Positions 1 through 6,695 of a DNA stretch of 44,658 nt are shown here, piece by piece. The position numbers and the translations under genes are program-made. Each line of letters opens with the position of its first letter. Position 1 is the first letter of the stretch. Below the pieces are notes generated by a model. The model searched no databases. It had not been told where the DNA came from and was given only the letters and a program-made list of their open reading frames with translations. Source of the DNA: Acidobacteriota bacterium (GTDB lineage Bacteria; Acidobacteriota; Vicinamibacteria; Vicinamibacterales; SCN-69-37); NCBI GenBank assembly GCA_005799825.1, contig SYFT01000090.1, forward strand, positions 1 through 44,658, given 5' to 3'.

Positions 1-1483
1 GAAAGCCCAGGTGCATGAACTTGCGCTCAAGGTGGACGAAGGGGAAGTAGCCGTCGAGTGGAAGATCAGGCGCCAGCTTCACGACGCCGGTGATCATCAG
101 CGGGGCCACTTCGCCGGCCCCGCGGGCCATGGCCAGAATCAGTCCCGTCAGGATGCCGGGCGCCGCGCTCGGCAGCACCACGCGCGTGAGCGTCTGGAAC
201 GTCGTCGCCCCTGTGGCCAACGACGCCTCCCGCATCGAGCGCGGCACGGCCTGCAGCGCCTCCTCAGTGGCCACAATGACGACGGGGACCGTCAGCAGGC
301 CCAGCGTGAGCGATGCCCACAGGATGCCGCCCGTGCCGAACGTTGGGGTGGGCAGGGACTCGGCGTAAAACAGGCTGTCGATGGTTCCGCCCACGGTGTA
401 GACGACGAAGCCCAGGCCAAAGACGCCGAAGACGATCGACGGCACACCGGCGAGGTTGTTGACCATGATCCGGACCACGCGGACAAACACGCCCTGCCGG
501 GCGTATTCGCGAAGGTACAGCGCCGCGAGGACGCCAAACGGAACCGCCAGGACGCTCATGAGCAGCACCATCATGACCGTCCCGAAGATCGCAGGCAGAA
601 TGCCGCCTTCTGTGTTGGACTCACGGGGGTCGCCGCTCAGGAATTCCCACAGCCGGCTGCCGTACACCTGCGTGCGCTGCCACGTCGTGATTTCGTTGGC
701 AGGGTAGACCCGGAACAGGTCGAGCGCCGGGAGTTCCTTCTCCGCGCCGTCGGCCGCTCGAAGCGTGACGTGGACCCGGCTCGCTTCGGTGGACACCTGA
801 GCCAGGCGTTCTTCGAGGCGCGCATACTCCGCCTGCAGCGCCGCGGTCTCCTGCTCGAGCGCCGTCTTGCGCGTCGCGACGTCGAGGCCTGGCGTCCTCT
901 GTGCGTCAAGGTCAAGGCGGCGCACGGCCAGACGCTTCTGTTCGATCTGATAGTTCACGGCGCCAAGTTCACCCGTCTCGATGGAGCGGATCGCCGCGCG
1001 GTCTGCGGCGGCCTTCCTGACGAGCGCGGGGAGGCGCCCGCGGACGTCGTCGGTGCCCGAGGCGATGACGTCGGTCCCGTCGGTGAGCGCGACCGCTCGA
1101 CCGATGAATGGACCGTACTCCCTGCGCTCGATGAAGAGCGCGTCGATGGGGCTTCGGCGAGCCTGGATGGAATCCTCCTCGACCCACCTGAAGTCCGCCC
1201 CGGTCAGGTCCCGATTGCCGAGCTTCATCTGAATGCGAACGTGTTTCAGGTGTTCGGGTGTGCCCGGACGGGGAATGGCCTCACGCTCGGCGACCTCGCC
1301 CATCAGCACCGTGCCATCGGTCAACGTGATTTCGGTCAGTGTCTTGGGCCAGAAGAACCCAAGGCCGTTGGACAGGATGAGTCCGATCATGCCTGCGATC
1401 ATGATCAGGCAGACGCCCAGGCCGCTGCCGGCCAGCCAGATCGCGGAATCGCCGCGGCGCATTGGATCGCGTGTGTTTGCCAT
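1..1483 (-). CDS. pstA: Phosphate ABC transporter permease PstA (3' end outside window)
   Basis: Inner-membrane permease subunit of the Pst high-affinity phosphate importer. The minus-strand frame opens at an ATG overlapping the pstC stop (TGATG) and runs 494 codons to the window edge without a stop. A membrane segment lies near residues 16-40. It is followed by a ~250-residue hydrophilic insertion with a coiled-coil-like stretch (about 206-230, rich in Leu/Glu/Arg heptads). The permease domain begins near residue 293, and the EAA loop that contacts PstB lies near 415-440 (EASLATGATTFQTLTRVVLP). Long PstA proteins with such an insertion are known in Pseudomonas-type Pst systems. pstB and phoU would be expected beyond the left edge; this cannot be seen here. 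Confidence 0.9.
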   Translation of the reverse strand, partial: MANTRDPMRRGDSAIWLAGSGLGVCLIMIAGMIGLILSNGLGFFWPKTLTEITLTDGTVLMGEVAEREAIPRPGTPEHLKHVRIQMKLGNRDLTGADFRWVEEDSIQARRSPIDALFIERREYGPFIGRAVALTDGTDVIASGTDDVRGRLPALVRKAAADRAAIRSIETGELGAVNYQIEQKRLAVRRLDLDAQRTPGLDVATRKTALEQETAALQAEYARLEERLAQVSTEASRVHVTLRAADGAEKELPALDLFRVYPANEITTWQRTQVYGSRLWEFLSGDPRESNTEGGILPAIFGTVMMVLLMSVLAVPFGVLAALYLREYARQGVFVRVVRIMVNNLAGVPSIVFGVFGLGFVVYTVGGTIDSLFYAESLPTPTFGTGGILWASLTLGLLTVPVVIVATEEALQAVPRSMREASLATGATTFQTLTRVVLPSAAPGILTGLILAMARGAGEVAPLMITGVVKLAPDLPLDGYFPFVHLERKFMHLGF

Positions 1484-3711
1484 CAGACGGCCCGGTACCG
1501 TTCGCGCAGGCGCTGGCGGATGATTTCAGCCACGGTGTTAATCACGAACGTCATCACAAAGAGGAGCGCGGCGGCCAGAAAGAGCGTGCGATAGAGCGTG
1601 CTGGCATGGGGCGCTTCGGGAATTTCCACGGCGATATTCGCAGAGAGCGTTCTGATGCCGTTGAAGATCGACCAGTCCATGACCGGCGTGTTGCCCGTCG
1701 CCATCAGCACGATCATCGTCTCGCCCACGGCACGCCCGAAGCCAATCATGATTGCGGAGAAGATACCGGGACTGGCCGTGGGAAGCACGACGAGTGCCGC
1801 GGTCTGCCACCGGCTGGCGCCAAGCGCGAGCGACGCGGCCGACAGGCTCGCGGGCACGCCTGAAAACGCGTCCTCCGAAATCGTAAAGATGATGGGGATG
1901 ACTGCGAAACCCATCGCGAGGCCGACCACGAGGCAGTTGCGCTGGTCGTACGTCAATCCCAGCGCGCTCGTCAGCCAGAGGCGCGCGTCGCCCGCAAACA
2001 GCCAGCTTTCGACGGTGGGCCCCACGGCCAGGGAGAGCCAGATGGCGCCCAGGAGCAGCGGAATGATGAGCGCCAGTTCACTGCCGGCGCGCAGGCCGCC
2101 CACCACCCGGCGCGGGAGCAGCCGCCATAAGAGAATGCCGGCCGTGCCGATGAGCGGCAGCAGCGGCAGCATCACCAGGACGGCCACCAGATTCCTTTCG
2201 ACCACGGCCGCGAGATACAGCCCGGCCAGGAAGCCGATCACCACGCTTGGGAGCGCGGCCATGATCTCCACCGTTGGCTTGACCTTCGACCGGTAGATCG
2301 GGTCCATGAACTGCGACGTGTAGAGCGCGGCGAATACCGCCAGCGGCACGGCGAAGAGCATGGCGTAGAGCGTGCCCTTGATGGTGCCAAAGATGAGCGG
2401 CACCAGGCTGAACTTCACCTCCACGTCGTCGGTGGCCGCAGAGGATTGCCACACGTACTCGGGCTTGGCATAGCCCTCGTACCAGACCTTGCCGAAGAGT
2501 GTCTTGAAACTTGTTTCGGGGTGCGGGTTGTCGAGGGCGAATCGTTGGAGTACGCCGTGGCCCAGCGTCAGGAGGCCGTCAGCTTTCGGCGTGATGAGCA
2601 CGGCGCTGACCTGACCTGCAGGGGGCAGGACGGCCAGGATGCGTTCAGACGTCTGGTGACGCAGCACGATGGCGCCGTCCCGGCCCACCGTGGCAAAACT
2701 GCGTTCGCGGCCAGAGAGCGCCATGGCCACGACGGGCGTCGCCTGTGGTTCGAACGTGTGGGCCTTTGCCATTACGGCTTCGTTCCCGCTTCCGAAGGGG
2801 GCGTTCAGCCAGCCCGTCAGACTGCCGTCAGCCGCGCCCGCCACCCAGGAGTTGCCGCCGAGCATCCACTCCAGCGCGGTAATGGCGGTGGTGCTGACCG
2901 GCGAAATGTCGGCGCGGCGCAGTTCGGGTTCCATGACCCAGTGATAGACGCGACCGCGATCGGTGCCCGCCAGCAGCGAGCCGTTGCGGCCAACGCGAAT
3001 GTGGGTGATGCGGTCCGGCGCGTCCACTTTCACCGACGCCCGATTTTCGGCGCCATCGCTGCCGGTCCACCAATACGCCACCTCATCGTCCGCGGCAAGA
3101 CCGGCCACAAATTTCTGATCGTCCTGCTCCAGATACGACACCTGTCGCACGGGCCGCCCGGTGTTGTCCAGTGCGACCGCGCCGCGGTCGCGGACCTCGA
3201 TCGTCAGGTCTTTCAGCACTTCACCTTCATACTGCGGCAGGTAGCGCACCTGCATCAGCGAGACGCGACCGTCGCTCAGGCCCGCGGCGACGAAGTGTCC
3301 GGTGACGCTGCGCGAGGATGACGTGACCGTTGCCGTGCCCAGGCCGGGCACGGGAACTTCGCTGGCGAGGTCGCCCGATTCAAACCGGTGGAAGACAACG
3401 CGGCCGGCAGGTTCCACCGCGTAGACGTACTTGCGGTACTCGTCAATGCCCACCGCGCGCAGCTGCTCGGCGCGGTCGGGCTGAAGGTCGATGGGGACCC
3501 GGACGTCGCCCATGGACGTCAACTTGGCCGACGAGAAGAGGGGGACCGCTTCGCCGGCGACGAAGACAAGAATGCCGAGCACCGCAACCACAACCGCGAT
3601 GCCACCCATCGTGATCACGAACACCGCCGCGCGATCGATGCGTTTGAGACGGCCAATCCGCTTCTTGGCGGCGGCCATCTGGCTGCGGACGGAGGGTGCG
3701 GACGAATCCAT
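1483..3711 (-). CDS. pstC: Phosphate ABC transporter permease PstC, long form with extracytoplasmic domain
   Basis: Partner permease of PstA in the Pst phosphate importer. The protein is about 742 aa, more than twice the ~320 aa of E. coli PstC. An N-terminal membrane helix (about residues 27-55) is followed by ~370 residues of repeated beta-rich blocks resembling WD/propeller blades (DGRVSLMQV, DGSLTGWLN, DGAIVLRHQ). The six-helix permease domain starts near residue 439, with an EAA loop near 620-650 (GASRWQTAALVVLPTASPG). Extended PstC proteins occur in gamma-proteobacteria. The ATG at 3711 is preferred over a TTG nine bases upstream; neither has a strong ribosome binding site. The stop overlaps the pstA start, implying coupling. 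Confidence 0.9.
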   Translation of the reverse strand: MDSSAPSVRSQMAAAKKRIGRLKRIDRAAVFVITMGGIAVVVAVLGILVFVAGEAVPLFSSAKLTSMGDVRVPIDLQPDRAEQLRAVGIDEYRKYVYAVEPAGRVVFHRFESGDLASEVPVPGLGTATVTSSSRSVTGHFVAAGLSDGRVSLMQVRYLPQYEGEVLKDLTIEVRDRGAVALDNTGRPVRQVSYLEQDDQKFVAGLAADDEVAYWWTGSDGAENRASVKVDAPDRITHIRVGRNGSLLAGTDRGRVYHWVMEPELRRADISPVSTTAITALEWMLGGNSWVAGAADGSLTGWLNAPFGSGNEAVMAKAHTFEPQATPVVAMALSGRERSFATVGRDGAIVLRHQTSERILAVLPPAGQVSAVLITPKADGLLTLGHGVLQRFALDNPHPETSFKTLFGKVWYEGYAKPEYVWQSSAATDDVEVKFSLVPLIFGTIKGTLYAMLFAVPLAVFAALYTSQFMDPIYRSKVKPTVEIMAALPSVVIGFLAGLYLAAVVERNLVAVLVMLPLLPLIGTAGILLWRLLPRRVVGGLRAGSELALIIPLLLGAIWLSLAVGPTVESWLFAGDARLWLTSALGLTYDQRNCLVVGLAMGFAVIPIIFTISEDAFSGVPASLSAASLALGASRWQTAALVVLPTASPGIFSAIMIGFGRAVGETMIVLMATGNTPVMDWSIFNGIRTLSANIAVEIPEAPHASTLYRTLFLAAALLFVMTFVINTVAEIIRQRLRERYRAV

Positions 3712-3751
3712 AGGCGTCAAAGTTAACTACCAACGGGCTGAGACACGAACG

Positions 3752-3778
3752 GGCCGGCGGCACATACGGCCGCCGGCC
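3752..3778 (-). promoter_or_regulatory. GC-rich intercistronic hairpin between pstS and pstC
   Basis: A perfect 10-bp inverted repeat (GGCCGGCGGC / GCCGCCGGCC, arms 3752-3761 and 3769-3778) with a 7-base loop lies between the pstS-like stop and the pstC start. No T-run follows it on either strand, so it does not look like a strong intrinsic terminator. In transporter operons such hairpins often stabilise the upstream binding-protein mRNA; that role here is inference. Confidence 0.55.
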
Positions 3779-3819
3779 TCTGAAGATTCACACTCTGGCG
3801 CCAGGAACCGGACGCCTCA

Positions 3820-4797
3820 CTACTTGCCGACCTTCGCGGCTTCCCCCTGCGCGAGCTTGGCAGGCAAAGGCATGTAGCCGTCCTTGACGACGGCCTCCTG
3901 GCCTTCCTTGCTGAACATCAGCTTCACGAACTCGGCCGCCAGCGGTTCCAGGCCACGGCTGGGCGGCTTGTTGATGTAAATGTAGAGAAAGCGCCAGAGC
4001 GGATACTTGCCGCTGGTCACGTCCTCGTAGCTGCCGTTCGAGAAGGCGCCGGTCCCGGTTTCCGAAAGGGGAACGGCCTTGACGCCAGACGTCTTGTAGC
4101 CGACGCCGCTGTAGCCGATGCCGAATCGATCCTCCGTCACTCCCTGCACGACTGACGCCGAACCCGGCTGTTCCTTGACGGTGTCCTTGAAGTCGCCGTT
4201 CTTCAGGGTGACTTCCTTGAAGAATCCGTAAGTACCGCTGGCCGAGTTGCGCCCATAGAGGCTGATGGGCCGATTCGCCCAATCGCCCGTGAGTCCCAAC
4301 TGGCCCCAGGTGGTGATGTTCTGCTTGTAGCCGCGCTTTCGGGACTTGCTGAAAATCGCTTCGACCTGCGCCAGCGTGAGCTTTTCAATCGGGTTGTCCT
4401 TGTGCACGTACACCGCGAGGGCGTCGTAACTGGTCCTCAGTTCGGTGGGCTTGTATCCGTACTTCGCCTCGAACTGGTCGATCTCGGTGGTGCGCATCTG
4501 GCGAGACATCGGGCCAAACTGGGACGTACCGGCGATCAGGGCCGCCGGAGCCGTTGAGGATCCCTTGCCCTCCACCTGGATCTTCACGCTCGGGTAGAAC
4601 TTCCGGAACGTCTCCGCCCAGAGCGTCATCATGTTGTTCATCGTGTCCGAGCCCACGCTGTTCACGCTGCCCGAGACGCCGCTGGTGCGCGCGTACGCCT
4701 TAAGACCCGGGTCTACCTGCTGGGCCTGGGCGTTGAGAAGTACCGAACCGACCCCTGCGGCCACGACGGCCGCCACTGCGATTGTCATGCGTTTCAT
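3820..4797 (-). CDS. pstS: Periplasmic phosphate-binding protein, PstS family
   Basis: Substrate-binding protein that would capture phosphate in the periplasm and deliver it to PstC/PstA. The 325-aa product starts with a signal peptide (MKRMTIAVAAVVAAG, cleavage likely after the AQA region). It carries PstS-like ligand loops: SVGSDTMNNMM near the N-terminus, GKGSSTAPAALIAGTSQFG, and GRNSASGTYGFFKE in the middle. The ATG at 4797 is chosen because GGAG lies nine bases upstream; an in-frame ATG at 4812 overlaps that site and would add five residues before the signal peptide. It follows the porin and precedes pstC. PstS families vary widely in sequence, so binding of another oxyanion is possible, but the context favours phosphate. 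Confidence 0.88.
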   Translation of the reverse strand: MKRMTIAVAAVVAAGVGSVLLNAQAQQVDPGLKAYARTSGVSGSVNSVGSDTMNNMMTLWAETFRKFYPSVKIQVEGKGSSTAPAALIAGTSQFGPMSRQMRTTEIDQFEAKYGYKPTELRTSYDALAVYVHKDNPIEKLTLAQVEAIFSKSRKRGYKQNITTWGQLGLTGDWANRPISLYGRNSASGTYGFFKEVTLKNGDFKDTVKEQPGSASVVQGVTEDRFGIGYSGVGYKTSGVKAVPLSETGTGAFSNGSYEDVTSGKYPLWRFLYIYINKPPSRGLEPLAAEFVKLMFSKEGQEAVVKDGYMPLPAKLAQGEAAKVGK

Positions 4798-4816
4798 CAC
4801 GTTGTTCTCCATCCGG

Positions 4817-4846
4817 GGCCGGTACCCTGCGTCGAGGATACCGGCC
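4817..4846 (-). promoter_or_regulatory. Inverted repeat in the pstS 5' leader
   Basis: An 8-bp perfect inverted repeat (GGCCGGTA at 4817-4824, TACCGGCC at 4839-4846, 14-base loop) lies about 20 bases upstream of the pstS start and downstream of the porin gene. No T-run follows. It could weaken readthrough from the porin gene or protect the pstS transcript. Function is inferred from position only. Confidence 0.35.
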
Positions 4847-4871
4847 GAACCAACCGGGCGCGTTTCGCCCT

Positions 4872-4888
4872 TGTTAAATGTCTGTAAC
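4872..4888 (-). promoter_or_regulatory. Candidate Pho-box-like direct repeat upstream of pstS
   Basis: Two TGT-TA-type half sites, TGTTAA (4872-4877) and TGTAAC (4883-4888), are spaced exactly 11 bp apart. Read on the minus strand they are GTTACA and TTAACA, close to the TTAACA repeats bound by Bacillus-type PhoP. The pair lies about 75 bp upstream of the pstS start. No clear -10 box was found, and the PhoP of this organism is not in the window. Confidence 0.35.
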
Positions 4889-4911
4889 TTCGCCTCTTAT
4901 TCAAGGAAAGC

Positions 4912-6321
4912 CTAGAAAGCGAACTGCAACTGCGAACGGAACTCCCAGGCCTTCACCTTCGGCGTCGTCGTTCCGGTCTCTACCGTTGTGCGGCCCAGGT
5001 CGTTCTGCCACTTGAGCCCGTGGCGTGAGTAGTAGTAGTTGAACGCGCCCCGGATTTCCCCGGTGCTGTTGCTGGCCGTCAGGTCGGTCGGGTCGAACGT
5101 GCCGTAGCGCACGGCCACCTCGTATCGCCGGCGGCTGAAGAGCTTGCCGGCCTGAACGAAGAAGCCCGATGCGTCGAACTTCACGCCTGTCTCCGGCGTG
5201 CGGCGGGCCATCGTGTACATCCCGTTCGCCGAGAAGCCCTTGTACTTGTAGATGCCGTCAACGCTGAGGGCATTCCATTTCTGGTCGTTGCCCGTCGTGG
5301 CCGCGAAGTTGTTCTGGTTCTCCCAGTTCACGGCGAGTGCGTAGATCGGTGCCGTGGTGGACTCGAAGTCGCTCTCCGAGTACAGGGCGCCGGTCACCCA
5401 GGCGCGCTGGTTCAGGACCTGGCTGCCGTTCGGCTGCCACATCAGTCGCGCGTTGTACTGGAGCTTCGCATTGTCGTTCGCCGTGCGCGTCGGTCCGTTG
5501 CCATTCGACGCACCCACGCGCCACTCAAACTTGTTGCTCTTCGTCGCGCCCCAGAAGGCGACGCCGATCTCGCGCCCGCGGAAGAAGCTGTTGCTCACCA
5601 GTGCGCGGTCCACGAACATCTGGTTGTTCGAGGACGTCATTTCCTGAGCGCCGTAGGCGGGCTTGAACTGGCCGGCGTGGATACGGAAGGTGCCCTTGCC
5701 CTTCGACAGATCGATGTCGAACGCGGCGTCTTCGAGGAGCGCGCCGGGGTTCGAACCGGTCACGGCCGGAAAGTTCATCTGCATCTCATAGGTCAACCAG
5801 GGCTTGATGATCCAACCCTCGAGCTTGAACTTCGCGCGGCGGATCCGGAACGACGGCTTCATGTCGCCTTTGGCGGCCGTGCCGGCAAGTTGCGTGTTGT
5901 CGTCGGGAATTTCCTGCGTGAACCGGACCTGCACGCGGCTGGAAATCTCCAGATAGGCGTTGTCGGTCGTGATTCGTGTCTTGCCGTCGCGCCACACCAC
6001 CGTCTGTACCGGCACGACCGGGTCCGCTACGACTTCCGAAATGCCATGCTTGAAGAAATACAGCTGCAAGGCGCGTTCGTTATCGCCTATGACGGTTTCG
6101 CCATTCGGTCCAACCCCCGGTTTGGTGATGCCGACGCCCATTTCGCCGGTGATTGCAAAGCGGTCGGCGTTCGCGGCCACGTTGAACACGTAGATCCGGC
6201 CGTCTTTTTCGATTTCCTTGTAGTAGAACCCCTGTGCCAGCGCCGGAGCGGCGAAAACGAGGGTGAGAACTGCGCACAGCGCAAATGTGAGTGTGCGACC
6301 GATAAGGGTAGTGCGATCCAT
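4912..6321 (-). CDS. Phosphate/polyphosphate-selective porin, OprO/OprP family
   Basis: Outer-membrane beta-barrel that would admit phosphate or polyphosphate to the periplasm. The 469-aa product has a signal peptide (LTFALCAVLTLVFAAPALAQ) and a long run of alternating barrel strands with family-like blocks such as FRIRRAKFKLEGW, GQFKPAYGAQEM and RGREIGVAFWG. It ends in phenylalanine (LQFAF), the usual outer-membrane insertion signal. The ATG at 6321 is chosen because AGGAGG lies 10 bases upstream; an in-frame start 42 bases earlier would put extra residues before the signal peptide. It is the first gene of the porin-pstS-pstC-pstA cluster, supporting a phosphate role. Confidence 0.88.
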   Translation of the reverse strand: MDRTTLIGRTLTFALCAVLTLVFAAPALAQGFYYKEIEKDGRIYVFNVAANADRFAITGEMGVGITKPGVGPNGETVIGDNERALQLYFFKHGISEVVADPVVPVQTVVWRDGKTRITTDNAYLEISSRVQVRFTQEIPDDNTQLAGTAAKGDMKPSFRIRRAKFKLEGWIIKPWLTYEMQMNFPAVTGSNPGALLEDAAFDIDLSKGKGTFRIHAGQFKPAYGAQEMTSSNNQMFVDRALVSNSFFRGREIGVAFWGATKSNKFEWRVGASNGNGPTRTANDNAKLQYNARLMWQPNGSQVLNQRAWVTGALYSESDFESTTAPIYALAVNWENQNNFAATTGNDQKWNALSVDGIYKYKGFSANGMYTMARRTPETGVKFDASGFFVQAGKLFSRRRYEVAVRYGTFDPTDLTASNSTGEIRGAFNYYYSRHGLKWQNDLGRTTVETGTTTPKVKAWEFRSQLQFAF

Positions 6322-6426
6322 ACCTGGGTTGCCTCCTGGCGGGAAAGATCCCCGCGTGACCAAGGCAGTTTATGCCCCCCCTGTTACCGCGACATCTCGT
6401 ACAGGTTTCGCCCAGGTAAATTCAAA

Positions 6427-6443
6427 TGTTACGCACTGTTTAC
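6427..6443 (-). promoter_or_regulatory. Candidate Pho-box-like direct repeat upstream of the porin
   Basis: TGTTAC (6427-6432) and TGTTTAC (6437-6443) have 3' ends 11 bp apart; on the minus strand they read GTAAACA and GTAACA. The pair resembles the repeat upstream of pstS and lies about 106 bp before the porin start, in the region shared with the divergent 63-aa gene. A further TGTTAC occurs at about 6380. The assignment rests on spacing and similarity only. Confidence 0.35.
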
Positions 6444-6492
6444 GGCGGCGTGCCGGTCCGGGGCACACAATATGGGTCAGGCAGGAGAATCC

Positions 6493-6684
6493 ATGACCAC
6501 GCTCACGACCTCCGACTCGACTTCCGATAACCGAATCATCGTCGTGCGTCAGCAGGTGGGGTGGGAAGTGCGCGAGGAGCAGGGCACGCAGCTGGTCCGT
6601 TCTGCGAAGGTCACCGATTGGCATCGCGTGGAACGGACAATCGAAGCCTTCAAACTCCAGGCGATCCGTTCGTTGGAACGGTGA
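6493..6684 (+). CDS. Small hypothetical protein (63 aa)
   Basis: Short gene whose ATG at 6493 has AGGAG five bases upstream; it ends at a TGA 11 bases before the convergent stop of the DUF5916 gene. The product has no signal peptide or membrane segment. It has a polar, Ser/Thr-rich start, a beta-prone core (RIIVVRQQVGWEVREEQG) and a basic amphipathic helix (WHRVERTIEAFKLQAIRSL). I do not recognise a family. It is divergent from the porin-pst cluster and shares the intergenic region with the candidate Pho box, so it may respond to phosphate, but that is inference. Confidence 0.6.
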   Translation: MTTLTTSDSTSDNRIIVVRQQVGWEVREEQGTQLVRSAKVTDWHRVERTIEAFKLQAIRSLER

Positions 6685-6695
6685 CGCCCGCGCGT

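Noticed and set aside
11-1594. Long plus-strand open frame opposite pstA
   Set aside because: It is antisense to a clear pstA sequence, has low-complexity Arg/Asp/His-rich composition and no family features.
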